DNA of 64,000 nt from Afifellaceae bacterium. Lineage in GTDB: Bacteria > Pseudomonadota > Alphaproteobacteria > Rhizobiales > Afifellaceae. The stretch is taken from the NCBI GenBank assembly GCA_028284625.1, contig JANQRH010000009.1, positions 310,001 to 374,000 of the forward strand, in the 5' to 3' direction. Made by a program: the position numbers and the translations under genes. The notes below the pieces were generated by a model, which did not search any database, was not told where the DNA came from, and was given only the letters and a program-made list of their open reading frames with translations. Positions 35,014 to 44,340 of this stretch are shown piece after piece (within the stretch, counting starts at the first letter, position 1; each line of letters opens with the position of its first letter).

Positions 35014-35781
35014 TCAGCCTATCGTGCCCAGTGCCGGAAAGGTCTCCAGGAGCCAATAGGAGAACGCCGTCATCTGGCCGGTGACGAAGAGCACGCCGGT
35101 CAGCACCAGAAAGCCGCCCATGGTCTTCTCCACCGTCGGCAGATGGCGGCGGAAGTTGCTGGACCAGCCGAGGAAGACCGGCGCGAAGGCGGCGGCAAGG
35201 AGAAACGGTACGCCGAGCCCCATGGAATAAACGAAGAGCAGGAACGCGCCGCTTGAGACGGTGTCCTCCGATCCGGCCAGCGCCAGGATGGCGGCGAGGA
35301 TCGGTCCGATACACGGCGTCCAGCCGAACGCAAACGCCAGGCCCAGCACGTAGCCGCCGAAAAGACCGGGCGGCTTCTCATCGACCTGCACGCGCGCCTC
35401 GCGCGAGAGGAAGGCGATGCGGAAAACGCCGAGGAAATGCAGGCCCATCACCGCGATAACGATGCCAGCGATCAGGGCGACCAGCGAGACATTGATGCCG
35501 AAGAGGCCGACCTGCAGCACAGTCAAGCGTTGCACGGCCTGGCCGAACACGCTTGCCGTGGCGCCAAGCGCCACAAAAACCGTGGAGAAGCCCAGCACGA
35601 AGGCCAGGGCCGCCATCACGATGTCGCGCCGGCGCTTGCTCTCCGGCTCAGGCTGCCCAAGCTCCTCGATGGAGACACCGGCAATGTAGCAGAGATAGGG
35701 CGGCACGAGCGGCAACACGCAGGGCGAGGCGAAGGACAGGAGCCCGCCCAGAAATGCCCCCAAAATGCCAATCTCGATCAT
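35014..35781 (-). CDS. ccdA: Cytochrome c biogenesis protein CcdA
   Basis: 255 residues with six hydrophobic membrane helices. The two redox cysteine regions are FASPCVLPLVPPYLCYIAG near the N terminus and FGWTPCIGPILAAILAL after the third helix. CcdA carries reducing power across the inner membrane to periplasmic thioredoxin-like proteins for cytochrome c maturation. It may support cytochrome c-containing enzymes such as PuuD, but the gene is separate, 51 bp upstream of the M20 gene on the same strand. Confidence 0.95.
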   Translation of the reverse strand: MIEIGILGAFLGGLLSFASPCVLPLVPPYLCYIAGVSIEELGQPEPESKRRRDIVMAALAFVLGFSTVFVALGATASVFGQAVQRLTVLQVGLFGINVSLVALIAGIVIAVMGLHFLGVFRIAFLSREARVQVDEKPPGLFGGYVLGLAFAFGWTPCIGPILAAILALAGSEDTVSSGAFLLFVYSMGLGVPFLLAAAFAPVFLGWSSNFRRHLPTVEKTMGGFLVLTGVLFVTGQMTAFSYWLLETFPALGTIG

Positions 35782-36009
35782 GCGCGGCCTTTCAAGCCTT
35801 GAATCAGGATCCGCCGATTATCGCCTATTAGAGTTTTGCCGAGGAACCACAAGTTCCCTCGCCCAGGGCGCGAAATCGTGACAATCAGGGCCGTCGCGTT
35901 CACCAAAGCGTAGGCCGGCGCCGGTTGGACATGGCGCGGCACCGGGCGTTCATATCATCGCAGATCATGTGTTGACAAAATCGCGCCGAAAGGGAGTTTC
36001 AGCGCCGCT

Positions 36010-36465
36010 ATGCGGTTTTTGACCTTAGTTCTTCTCGCGCTCTGCGGCGCCCTTTGGGCGGCGGCCGCCGGGGCGCAGACGCGCGACGAAATGGAGCGCT
36101 GCCGGGCGATCGAAAGCGATGAGCGCCGGCTCGCCTGCTATGACGCGATCCGGCTGTCGCCGGGGCCGCCGCGCGCCAAATACGAACCCGTGCCGCTGGA
36201 GGAGCTGAAATCCTTTGCGCTCAGCTTTCGCGGGCAGCTGGTGGAGGTGACAGGCTGGGTGACGCCTGGCGAAAACTTCCTTTTCCTCGGCGTCGATGAA
36301 GCCGACGAGCGCCCCATGCCCGTGGAGTTTGAGACGATCCCGCGCCGCGAGCGCCGGGCGTTTCTTCTGGAATGCGGGGAGGGGTGCCCGGCCGCCGTGC
36401 AGGGGCGTGTGCGACCGGTCAACTTCACGACGGGGATCGTTGCCGACGCGCTGATCGTGCGCTAA
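36010..36465 (+). CDS. Small exported protein of unknown function (151 aa)
   Basis: A signal peptide covers residues 1-23 (LTLVLLALCGALWAAAAGAQ-TRDE). The mature part starts with RCRAIESDERRLACYDAI, a two-cysteine motif common at the start of alphaproteobacterial periplasmic proteins, and has a second cysteine pair (LLECGEGCPAAV). The middle VEVTGWVTPGENFLFLGVD looks like a small beta domain. Function unknown. It is divergent from ccdA (228 bp apart) and nine bases from the convergent GMC gene stop. Confidence 0.75.
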   Translation: MRFLTLVLLALCGALWAAAAGAQTRDEMERCRAIESDERRLACYDAIRLSPGPPRAKYEPVPLEELKSFALSFRGQLVEVTGWVTPGENFLFLGVDEADERPMPVEFETIPRRERRAFLLECGEGCPAAVQGRVRPVNFTTGIVADALIVR

Positions 36466-36474
36466 CGCCGAGCC

Positions 36475-38100
36475 TCAAGCCTCAGCCGGTTTCGTTGCGC
36501 CGCCGATGTCGCGGAAATTGTCGCGGATGTAGTGTGCCGTCCGGAGCGCGAGCGCGGAGACGGTCGGCGTTGGGTTGACCACGCCACCGGTCGTCAGAAT
36601 GCTTCCGTCGACGATGAACATGTTGGGCACGTCCCAGCACTGCGCCCATTGGTTCACAACGGATGTTTCCGGGTCGGCGCCCATGCGGCACGTGCCGATC
36701 ATGTGCCAGGCCGGCGTGCGATAGACGCCGTCGCTGTCGCGATAATCCTGGAGCCGATATTCGAACGCGCCGGCGGCCTTGGCGATGTCCTCGATGCGGT
36801 CGAGCATGTAGTTCATCATGCGCTTGTCGTTCTCGCCGGGCGCGTAGCGTGTTTTTGCCGCGGGCACGCCGTCGGAATCCGTCTTCTCAGGGTCAAGCGT
36901 CACGCGGTTCTCCGGGTTGGGCAGGTCGTCGCCGATGGCGAAAACTCCGATGCCGTGTCCGAAATGCGTCTCGAACCATTGGTGATGATCGCCACCCCAA
37001 GGCGCGCGCCCGGAGCTAAACCAGCCGGCCGCCGTCTCACCGGCGGATGCGACGCTGGTGATGCAATTGAAGTTGAAGCCGTTGACGAAGCCGCGCGACA
37101 CGTCGGTCTCGGCGAATTCGCGCGAGATGAGCGAGGCGATATAGCCGGTGTGGCCGTCGACCGGCTCGTCGACCCAGATCTCGCCGGCCACGAGCGTGTG
37201 GTGGAGGAGGTTGCGCCCCACCTGGTCGGACCGATTGGCGAGGTTGTCGGAGGCAAGAAGCAGGCGCGGCGTGCCGACGCCATTGGCCGCCAGGATAACG
37301 ATGCGGGCCTTCTGAAAGTGCTGCTGCCCGGTATGGCGATCGACGTAGAGCGCTCCCGTGGCGTTGCCGTCGGCGCCGGTCTCGATTTGAAGCACGCGCG
37401 CGCCGGTTCGGAGCTCCGCGCCGTCCTTGAGGGCGCGTGGCCAGATCACCGCGGAATACATGCACATGGAGCCGCGGGCGCAGCCATTGCACAGGCCGCA
37501 GCCATTGCAGGCGGGGCGGCCGTCATAATCCTCGCTAATGACCGCCGCCTCGACCGGCCACCAATGCCAATCGAGCCGGTCAAAGGCGTCAGCAAGACGC
37601 CTGGAGACCTTGGTCGGCGGCATGGGGCGCGTCGGACAGGGACCCCGCGTCGGCATGGCCGGATCGCCGGCGAGACCCGATACGCCGATGAGCCGGTCCG
37701 CCTGGTCGTAGAAGGGCGCCAGGTCCTCATAGGTGATGGGCCAATCGGGCTGTAATCCGTGTTCAACGCCCTTGCGGAAATCCGAAGGCCGGTAGCGCGG
37801 CCAGATGCCGCCATAGGCGTTCGTGGAGCCGCCCACGCCGTTCCACATCAGGATCTGCGACGAATCTGAGATCACCGGATAATCGTCCGGGTGCACGCGC
37901 TTGTTGACGTCGGGGTTCCAGTTTGTGCGCCGCTGCCAGGACCAATCGGCATGAAGGTGCGCATAGTCCTCAGGCTCCACCCATGCGCCTTGCTCCAGGC
38001 AGACCACATCGAGGCCGGCGTCCGCCAGAACGAGCGCCGCCAGCGACCCGGATGCGCCAGCGCCGATGATCAGGACATCGCAGGTTCTGCCGCCGATCAT
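36475..38100 (-). CDS. GMC-family FAD dehydrogenase with Cys-rich cluster motif
   Basis: 541 residues. The FAD-binding motif DVLIIGAGASGSLAALVLADAG is at 8-29 and the GMC end has the HMIGTCRMG histidine and VNPTPTVSALALRTA. Residues 198-213 carry five cysteines spaced C-x2-C-x2-C-x2-C-x5-C, suggesting an Fe-S centre like that of FAD glucose dehydrogenases, though the spacing differs. With the small subunit just upstream (ATGA overlap) it forms a sugar or polyol dehydrogenase. There is no signal peptide on either subunit. The operon also holds a sugar ABC transporter, so the substrate may be the imported sugar or its product. Confidence 0.88.
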   Translation of the reverse strand: MIGGRTCDVLIIGAGASGSLAALVLADAGLDVVCLEQGAWVEPEDYAHLHADWSWQRRTNWNPDVNKRVHPDDYPVISDSSQILMWNGVGGSTNAYGGIWPRYRPSDFRKGVEHGLQPDWPITYEDLAPFYDQADRLIGVSGLAGDPAMPTRGPCPTRPMPPTKVSRRLADAFDRLDWHWWPVEAAVISEDYDGRPACNGCGLCNGCARGSMCMYSAVIWPRALKDGAELRTGARVLQIETGADGNATGALYVDRHTGQQHFQKARIVILAANGVGTPRLLLASDNLANRSDQVGRNLLHHTLVAGEIWVDEPVDGHTGYIASLISREFAETDVSRGFVNGFNFNCITSVASAGETAAGWFSSGRAPWGGDHHQWFETHFGHGIGVFAIGDDLPNPENRVTLDPEKTDSDGVPAAKTRYAPGENDKRMMNYMLDRIEDIAKAAGAFEYRLQDYRDSDGVYRTPAWHMIGTCRMGADPETSVVNQWAQCWDVPNMFIVDGSILTTGGVVNPTPTVSALALRTAHYIRDNFRDIGGATKPAEA

Positions 38101-38648
38101 CGCTGAAGCCCCCAGCGCGCGGTGCGTGTCTCGTCGAGCCGCAGGTCGGTGGTATCGACGCGGCGGACGTCATCGGTGGCGACATAGGTGCCGCGGTCGT
38201 GTCGTGGCGTGTCCGTATCAAAGTCGAAAGGACGCTTGGGAAAGCCCATCAGATGCGGGCGGAGCACATAGGGGCGGCCAAGCCGCCGGATCGCGGCCAC
38301 GACAAGGGGGCTTTCGTAATAGGCAAACGTGGCGGCGACACGCAGTTGCTCAAACAGCCCCGGCTCTGCCGCTTCGAAGCGCTCCACGATGGCGACGCGT
38401 TCCTCGGGCGTCCGCTCCGTGAACGGACCACCGGCAGCAACGACCGCATCGACAATCTGACCAAGCACAGCCTCGCCGGCCTGCTCCGCAAGGCGCATCG
38501 CGACAAGCCCGTGCACACCCACCGACGTGGCGGACGGCCAGTTATCATCCCCGGGGATCAGTTCATCCACCAGATCGGCGAGCAGCGCGGCGCGCTCAAC
38601 CGGCGACAAGTCGCTTCGCTTCCCGGTTTCAACAGAGCCGGTTTTCAT
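38097..38648 (-). CDS. Gluconate 2-dehydrogenase subunit 3 family protein
   Basis: 183 residues of the small-subunit family that pairs with GMC dehydrogenases (LSPVERAALLADLVDELIPGDD; GFPKRPFDFDTDTPRHDRGTY). In known enzymes this subunit is exported by the Tat system and carries the partner out; here no RR signal or hydrophobic leader is seen. A strong Shine-Dalgarno (GGGAGG) precedes the ATG at 38648. The gene is 30 bp downstream of the ATPase gene and overlaps the GMC gene. Confidence 0.87.
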   Translation of the reverse strand: MKTGSVETGKRSDLSPVERAALLADLVDELIPGDDNWPSATSVGVHGLVAMRLAEQAGEAVLGQIVDAVVAAGGPFTERTPEERVAIVERFEAAEPGLFEQLRVAATFAYYESPLVVAAIRRLGRPYVLRPHLMGFPKRPFDFDTDTPRHDRGTYVATDDVRRVDTTDLRLDETRTARWGLQR

Positions 38649-38678
38649 GGGTGCCGCCTCCCTCGCGATTCACCGGCC

Positions 38679-39872
38679 TTAGAATATCGCGTTACCGGTC
38701 TCCGGGTCGAAATAGTGCACGCGGTCGGGGCTGATGCCGAGCCTCACCGTGCTTCCGCTCTGCGGCGCGAGCGCGGTTTCAACGCGCGCCGTCAGGCGCA
38801 GATGCCCTGACGATTCGTCGCCGTCATAGCGCGCGGTGTCGTAAGTGATGTCGGGATGGCTCACTTCCGGCGCCACCAGATCAAAATAGATGTAGGAATC
38901 CGCGCCGGTCGTTTCCGTTACGAGCGAGATCACCGAGAAGCCGTCCGCGCTGTCTTCCGGAACCACGCGAAAATCCTCCGGGCGGATGCCAACAATCAGC
39001 GGCTTGTCGAGATGCTGGCTGAGCCCCGGGCGCGTGCTCAGTGCGTCGCCGGGGAGCGCGATGGTGTTCTCGAATCCCTCAATCAGCAATGTCGGGCGGT
39101 CCGCCACGACGCTGACGCGCCCGGAGAGAAAGTTCATGGGCGGACTGCCGATAAAGCCGGCGACGAACAGATTGCACGGCTTGCTGTAAAGCGTCTTGGG
39201 GTCGTCGACCTGCTGGGTGTTCGATTCGGCTTCGCTGCTGATCGGACGGAGCACCGCCACGCGGTCGCCCATGGTCAGCGCCTCGTCCTGGTCGTGCGTA
39301 ACGTAAAGCGTGGTCACGCCCAGGCGACGGCTGAGCAGCTTCAGCTCAGCGCGCATCTGAACACGCATCTTGGCGTCGAGGTTCGACAACGGCTCGTCCA
39401 TCAGAAAGGCGCGGGGGTTGCGCACAATGGCGCGTCCCATCGCCACGCGCTGCCGCTGTCCGCCCGACAATGTGCCCGGTTTACGGTCGAGCAAGTCCGA
39501 CAAGCCGAGAATACGCGCGGCATCGTTCACGCGGGTCTCGATCTCTGGTCGCGGCACGCGCCTTTGCTCCAGCGCGAAGCAGATGTTGTCGCGGACCGTC
39601 ATGTGCGGGTAGAGCGCGTAGTTCTGGAAGACCATCGCCACGTCGCGATCGGCAGGGTCGGCGTTCGTCATGTCGATGCCGCCCAGCCAGAAGCGGCCAC
39701 TCGTGACCTCCTCCAGACCGGCGGCGGAGCGCAGCATGGTCGACTTGCCACAGCCGGAGGGGCCGACGAGCACCAGGAATTCGCCGTCGGCGATCTTCAG
39801 GTTGATGTTTGAGATGGCGACCGTACCGCCGTCGTAAACCTTGCCGACATTGTCAAAGTTTATCTCAGCCAT
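38679..39872 (-). CDS. Sugar ABC transporter ATP-binding protein (UgpC/MalK-like)
   Basis: 397 residues. Walker A GPSGCGKST at about 37-45, signature LSGGQRQRVAMGRAI, Walker B AFLMDEPLSNLD, and a C-terminal regulatory OB-type domain (IVGIRPEDFRV). This is the CUT1 sugar-family ATPase, an inner-membrane-associated dimer driving import together with the two permeases and binding protein further upstream. It lies 39 bp after the oxidoreductase gene. The substrate is not shown; the family takes up glycerol-3-phosphate, oligosaccharides and polyols. Confidence 0.95.
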   Translation of the reverse strand: MAEINFDNVGKVYDGGTVAISNINLKIADGEFLVLVGPSGCGKSTMLRSAAGLEEVTSGRFWLGGIDMTNADPADRDVAMVFQNYALYPHMTVRDNICFALEQRRVPRPEIETRVNDAARILGLSDLLDRKPGTLSGGQRQRVAMGRAIVRNPRAFLMDEPLSNLDAKMRVQMRAELKLLSRRLGVTTLYVTHDQDEALTMGDRVAVLRPISSEAESNTQQVDDPKTLYSKPCNLFVAGFIGSPPMNFLSGRVSVVADRPTLLIEGFENTIALPGDALSTRPGLSQHLDKPLIVGIRPEDFRVVPEDSADGFSVISLVTETTGADSYIYFDLVAPEVSHPDITYDTARYDGDESSGHLRLTARVETALAPQSGSTVRLGISPDRVHYFDPETGNAIF

Positions 39873-39911
39873 TCCGATCTCCCAGGCGGGCTTTCCGCGC
39901 CGTTTTCCGCT

Positions 39912-40940
39912 CTAGCTCGCCAAATCAACCGGCTGGCCGCTTGTGGCCGATTGCTCAATGGCCGCCAGCACCCGCGTGACCCGAAGACCATCATTCGCAT
40001 CCGCCAGAAGAGGCGCGTCGTGCATCACGGCGTCGACGAAGCGGGCAATCGCTTCCATCACGAAGCCGCCGACACGTCCGACACCGGTCGGTGTCACGCC
40101 GACGAGGTCGCCGTAGCTCATCCCTTTGCCGGTCAGAAACCGCAGGCCGCCGTTGTGCGATACGTCGATCTGCAGCGCGCCGGCGGTTCCGAAGATTTCG
40201 CATTTCAGATCATAGACGGACGGGCCGTCGGCCGGATGGACCCAGCTGTTCTCAATCTGCGCGATCGTGCCGCCGGAAAACTCCAGCGTCGACAGGTGCA
40301 CGTCGTCGGTGTCGACGCCTTTCCCCGCCAGAAAGCCGTGATGCTTGACGGCGTAGACACGGGTGACCTCCTGTCCGGTCAGGAACCGCAGAATGTCCAC
40401 CAGATGGCTGCCGAGGAACCACAGGGCCGACGATTGCGCCGCCCAGCTCAACATCTCGAAGGGCACGAAGACCGTGTCGCTGAGCCGCCCGGTGATGTGG
40501 ATGGGCTGGCCGATGCGGCCTTCGTCGATGGCATTCTTGGCGCCGACAAAGGCCGGATTGACGCGGTTATGGAAGTCGACCATCAGGCGGCCGGGCGCAG
40601 CTTCCGCCGCGGCGGCAACGGCCTCGGCCTCTTCGACGGTCGTCGCCAGCGGCTTTTCGCTGAGCACATGCTTTCCGGCCTCAAGGGCGGCGAGGATGAG
40701 CTTGGTGTGCGTAGCGTCCGGTGTTGCGACGGAGACCGCGTCAACGTCGGAGAGGGCGAGCACTTCGTCGATCGTGGTGCAGGCTTGGTCGGCCTTGAAC
40801 TCCTTCGCTGTCGCTTCTGCTCGTCCGCGATCGACGTCACAGATCGCGCGGATGTGCGTCTGCGGCAGCGTAGAGAAGACAGTGGCGTGGTTTCGCCCCC
40901 ACAATCCGGCACCGATGATCGCAACGTTTAGCTTTTCCAC
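39912..40940 (-). CDS. Gfo/Idh/MocA family oxidoreductase
   Basis: 342 residues: NAD(P)-binding N-terminal Rossmann domain (LNVAIIGAGLWGRNHA, residues 4-19), the family's SEKPLATTVEEAEAV segment with the conserved lysine, and a C-terminal alpha/beta domain. Members oxidise or isomerise sugars, inositols and related compounds. I place the start at GTG 40940, which sits five bases after the permease stop with AAAGGA upstream; a longer frame would run back through the permease gene. Its place between permease and ATPase genes suggests it acts on the imported sugar. Confidence 0.9.
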   Translation of the reverse strand: MEKLNVAIIGAGLWGRNHATVFSTLPQTHIRAICDVDRGRAEATAKEFKADQACTTIDEVLALSDVDAVSVATPDATHTKLILAALEAGKHVLSEKPLATTVEEAEAVAAAAEAAPGRLMVDFHNRVNPAFVGAKNAIDEGRIGQPIHITGRLSDTVFVPFEMLSWAAQSSALWFLGSHLVDILRFLTGQEVTRVYAVKHHGFLAGKGVDTDDVHLSTLEFSGGTIAQIENSWVHPADGPSVYDLKCEIFGTAGALQIDVSHNGGLRFLTGKGMSYGDLVGVTPTGVGRVGGFVMEAIARFVDAVMHDAPLLADANDGLRVTRVLAAIEQSATSGQPVDLAS

Positions 40941-40945
40941 CGTTG

Positions 40946-41776
40946 TTATCCTTTCACTGCTCCGAGGGTGAGGCCGCGGACGACGAAGCGGTCCAGCGTC
41001 AAGAAGACGAGCATCGGGGGAATCATCGCGGCGACCGCGGCTGATGCGATGAAGTTCCAGGTGACGCCCGAAGTGGCGAAGTATCCAAGCGTTCCGATGG
41101 GCAGCGTCGTCGTCGATCCCGAGCTTAGAACGAGGGGAAACGCGGCGTTGTTCCACGCAAACACGAACGCGAACATGGAGGTCACGATTAGACCCGGCAT
41201 GGCGAGCGGCAATGTGATGCGGCGCATGACCGTATGCCAGGGCGCTCCGTCAACGCGCGCCGCTTCCTCCAATTCGACGGGGACATCGTCGATGAAGCTC
41301 TTCAGCAGCCACACCGAGAACGGCACGGTGAGCGTCTGCAGCACGAGAACCATCGAGATATAGGTGCCGCTCAGGCCGAGCCGCGTGATCAAGATGAAAT
41401 AGGGGATGAGGAAGGCAACCGGCGGCGCCATCAGGAGCCCCAGGTACCAAAGCATGATGTACTTCTTGGCGCGCAGCCGGTAGCGCGAGAGCGCGTAGCC
41501 GGCGGGTATCGACAGCGGCAGATTGAGGAGCACCGCGCCGAACGCGACGATCAGACTGTTGGTCAGGTGCTGCGCGTTGGCGCCCGGATCGACGAAGGTG
41601 TGTTTGATTGCGCGGAGCGTCGGCTCAAACACAAAGACGGGTGGCCTTGCGAATGCCGTCTCCGGCGGCCGGATAGCGAGTGCCAAGAACCACAGGATGG
41701 GCCCGAGGAAGAAGACCATCGTCAGGGCAAGCGCCAAGTAGAGCAGGATTGTCGCGACGGGGCTGCGCCTATGCAT
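40946..41776 (-). CDS. Sugar ABC transporter permease (MalG-like)
   Basis: 276 residues with six membrane helices and the EAA loop typical of importers (VELEEAARVDGAPWHTVMRRITLPLAMPGL). It belongs to the CUT1 sugar permease family and is the second membrane subunit. Three bases separate it from the upstream permease and five from the downstream oxidoreductase, so all are one operon. Confidence 0.95.
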   Translation of the reverse strand: MHRRSPVATILLYLALALTMVFFLGPILWFLALAIRPPETAFARPPVFVFEPTLRAIKHTFVDPGANAQHLTNSLIVAFGAVLLNLPLSIPAGYALSRYRLRAKKYIMLWYLGLLMAPPVAFLIPYFILITRLGLSGTYISMVLVLQTLTVPFSVWLLKSFIDDVPVELEEAARVDGAPWHTVMRRITLPLAMPGLIVTSMFAFVFAWNNAAFPLVLSSGSTTTLPIGTLGYFATSGVTWNFIASAAVAAMIPPMLVFLTLDRFVVRGLTLGAVKG

Positions 41777-41779
41777 GGC

Positions 41780-42703
41780 TCACCACTCCCAGTCGCGGAA
41801 GGCGATGTAGATATAGATCGCCAAAATGACGTTGAGGATCAGGACGATAATCCACGTCATGGCGCTCGCCACGCCGATATTGAAGTCGATCAGACCCTGC
41901 TGGTAGAGGCTGTAGCTCAGCGTCCGCGACGATGCGCCGGGGCCGCCGCGCGTCAGGATCAAGACAAGATCAAAGGTGTTGAAGAGCTGCATGAAGCGCA
42001 GCATCAGGATGATCAGCACGGTGCGTTTGATCACCGGCAGTTTGATGCGCGTCAGGATTGTCCAGCGTGACGCGCCGTCCACGCGCGCCGCTTCCACTAG
42101 CGCGTCGGGAACCGACAGCAATCCGGCGTAAAGCACGATCGCGAAGAACGGCGTCCACTGCCACACATCGGCGAACATGATGCTCATCAACGCCGTTGTG
42201 GAGCTGCCAAGCAGGCCCTCGGCGGGGAGCGGGATGAACAGCACCTGCAGTACCCAGGGCAGGAGCCCGCCATTGGCGTCGTACATGTAGCGGAAGAGGA
42301 AGCCGACGACGATCGGCGCGATCGTTGTGGGCATGATCAGAAGCACGCGGACCAGGGTCACGCCGCGCAGCGTTTGCGTTAGCAGCACCGCGATCGCCAG
42401 GCCAAGCGCGAACTGAATCGCCGTGCCCCCAATGGACAGGAGCAGCGTATTGCGCAGCGCCAGCATGAAGGTCGAAGACCCCAGCGCCTGTTCGTAATTG
42501 CCGAACCCGATGAACGCCATCGGTTGCGGCGACATCTGCAGGTTCCAAAAATAGAAGCTGTTGTAGAGGGCAAAGAAGAGGGGAAAGGCAATCAGCAGAA
42601 GCAGAAGAGTGATCGACGGCGCCAGCAGAAGCCACGGCAAGGACTTGCCGAGCTTCCGCGTAGACGCCGCCGATCCGCTATCGGACAGGGCAATCGCAGC
42701 CAA
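41780..42703 (-). CDS. Sugar ABC transporter permease (MalF-like)
   Basis: 307 residues, six membrane helices, EAA loop VPDALVEAARVDGASRWTILTRIKLP. No ATG is available: a stop lies five codons upstream, and TTG 42703 is the only usual start before the first helix, so I use it. It is separated from the upstream binding-protein gene by 113 bp holding palindromic repeats, as often seen between highly and weakly expressed transporter genes. Confidence 0.92.
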   Translation of the reverse strand: MAAIALSDSGSAASTRKLGKSLPWLLLAPSITLLLLLIAFPLFFALYNSFYFWNLQMSPQPMAFIGFGNYEQALGSSTFMLALRNTLLLSIGGTAIQFALGLAIAVLLTQTLRGVTLVRVLLIMPTTIAPIVVGFLFRYMYDANGGLLPWVLQVLFIPLPAEGLLGSSTTALMSIMFADVWQWTPFFAIVLYAGLLSVPDALVEAARVDGASRWTILTRIKLPVIKRTVLIILMLRFMQLFNTFDLVLILTRGGPGASSRTLSYSLYQQGLIDFNIGVASAMTWIIVLILNVILAIYIYIAFRDWEW

Positions 42704-42727
42704 GGCGATGGAGCGCTAGAGCCCTGT

Positions 42728-42817
42728 CCATTCTGAATGAATCAGAATGGGGGCCCTATCTCTCTGTTGAAGCATGATCTTTTCCGAAAACCGATTCCCA
42801 CTTTTCGGGATCATGCT
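42728..42817. repeat. Intergenic palindromic element, family R3, copy A
   Basis: Two palindromes in series: CCATTCTGA/TCAGAATGG (42728-42750) and AGCATGATC/GATCATGCT (42771-42817) with inner TTTTCCGAAAA and CACTTTTCGGG. The second matches the element at 45804-45851. This composite is of a type widespread in Hyphomicrobiales. It fills the gap between the binding-protein stop and the first permease gene, where it may protect the upstream mRNA or attenuate transcription. Confidence 0.85.
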
Positions 42818-44286
42818 TAGCCGCCGGCCAATTTCGCCATCAGCTCTTTGGTTCCCTCAAGCGTGTCGTCGTAGCTGTCGCGCTCGTAGGGGATCAGGAA
42901 GTTGCCCTTCAGGACGTTCTCAAACAGGACATTGGTCTCTTCCAGGCTGTCCTCCACGCTCGACTGGCCGCTGAGGATCTTGCTCAGTTGCAGGCCGTAG
43001 ATGCCCTCAAGCGTGGTGTAGATCGGCGAGGGTGGGCGGGAGAACTTGCCGTCGCCCTGCTGGAACATGACGAGCTGGTCATCCAGGTAGGGATAGACCT
43101 CCTTCAGTTCCGGATCGTCGTAAAGCGAGCGGCGGCCGAAGTCGCTGAACTGATAGCCGAACTCGTTGTAGAGACCCATCTTCTTCTGCGTCGCCGCGGA
43201 CGTTGCCCACCGCATGAACTGCCAGGCGTTGTCCTGGTTGGCCGAGTTCGCCGGCATACCAAGGCTCCACCCACCAAGGCTCACGGTCTGCTTGGTGCCG
43301 TCGCTTGCGATCGGCAGCGGGGCGGTAGCGTATTTCTCCTTAACGGCCGACGGCACACCGCTCATATAGCCATCGTTGCGGATCAGGTAGAAATACGGCG
43401 TCCACCAGAAGAACATGCCGATGTCGCCCTTGGAGAAGCGCGTTCCGGCATCAAACCAGTTGTAGTTCAGCGATTCCGGTGGTGACAGGTCGTAGATCTG
43501 CTTGAACAGGTCGGCTGCCTTCTTGTTCTCAGCGCTGTTCATGAGCGGCTCAAAATCCCACGGCGCCTGCGGGAAGTTCTTGAACCATTTCATGCCGTGG
43601 CTGGCGGCAACCTGCGTGAACATGTGGACGACCGGTGCGGGCTGCTGGCCGGACACCACGGAGCCGGCGATCGTCTGACCGTCGAAGCTCTGCCCGTTAA
43701 TCTGCTGGAGCCGCTCGATGTAGGCCTCCCACGTCCATGCGGAGAGGTCATCGCCGACAGCCGGCGGTGCTTCGATGCCGAGCGCTTCGAAGATGTCGGG
43801 CCGGTACATCACGCCTTGCGCGTAAGTGGCAACCGGAAGCGACGCGATTTTACCGCGCCATGCGTTGAAGGAGTAGATCACCTCCGGCATGAAATCTTCA
43901 AAGTCGATATCATCGCCAGCGATGAACTCGTCGACCGGCTGCAGCCAGCCATTGTCCATCATCTGACCGTTCCAGATGTTGTCGACCGAGATGAGGTCGG
44001 CATCGGGATTGCCGGCGACGAAGGATGAGATCAGACGCGCCTGGAGCCCGCCGTAAGAGAGGCTCTCCATCTCAACCTTGATGCCGGTCTCGGCCTCGAA
44101 TTCGGGAAGCACCCCGCGCAGCGCGAAGAAGAAGGGGTCTTCGACGGTAAGAATCCGGATAGTGTCGCTCGCTTGCGCGATCGCCGGGGCCGCAAGAAGA
44201 CTTGTTGCGCTAGCACCAATTGCTGTCGCAGAGGCGCCTTTCAACAATGTGCGCCGCGAAATGCCCTTTTTATATTCCGATGCCAT
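42817..44286 (-). CDS. Sugar ABC transporter substrate-binding protein
   Basis: 489 residues. A twin-arginine export signal is visible (SRRTLLKGASATAIGASATS, then AAPAIAQA-SD), so it is periplasmic. The mature part (IRILTVEDPFFFALRGVLPEFEAETGIKVEME) is the extracellular solute-binding protein fold of the sugar family. It is the first gene of a seven-gene operon: binding protein, two permeases, Gfo/Idh/MocA, ATPase, dehydrogenase small subunit and GMC subunit. The promoter should lie in the 87 bp shared with the divergent ROK gene. Confidence 0.94.
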   Translation of the reverse strand: MASEYKKGISRRTLLKGASATAIGASATSLLAAPAIAQASDTIRILTVEDPFFFALRGVLPEFEAETGIKVEMESLSYGGLQARLISSFVAGNPDADLISVDNIWNGQMMDNGWLQPVDEFIAGDDIDFEDFMPEVIYSFNAWRGKIASLPVATYAQGVMYRPDIFEALGIEAPPAVGDDLSAWTWEAYIERLQQINGQSFDGQTIAGSVVSGQQPAPVVHMFTQVAASHGMKWFKNFPQAPWDFEPLMNSAENKKAADLFKQIYDLSPPESLNYNWFDAGTRFSKGDIGMFFWWTPYFYLIRNDGYMSGVPSAVKEKYATAPLPIASDGTKQTVSLGGWSLGMPANSANQDNAWQFMRWATSAATQKKMGLYNEFGYQFSDFGRRSLYDDPELKEVYPYLDDQLVMFQQGDGKFSRPPSPIYTTLEGIYGLQLSKILSGQSSVEDSLEETNVLFENVLKGNFLIPYERDSYDDTLEGTKELMAKLAGG

Positions 44287-44340
44287 TTGTGTCCTCCCTT
44301 GCCTTTACTGTAGACAAACCGCCGCCAAAAAATTACCAGA

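Noticed and set aside
35972-35977. TTGACA as a -35 box before the small exported-protein gene
   Set aside because: No -10-like sequence 16-18 bases downstream; the match alone is not enough.
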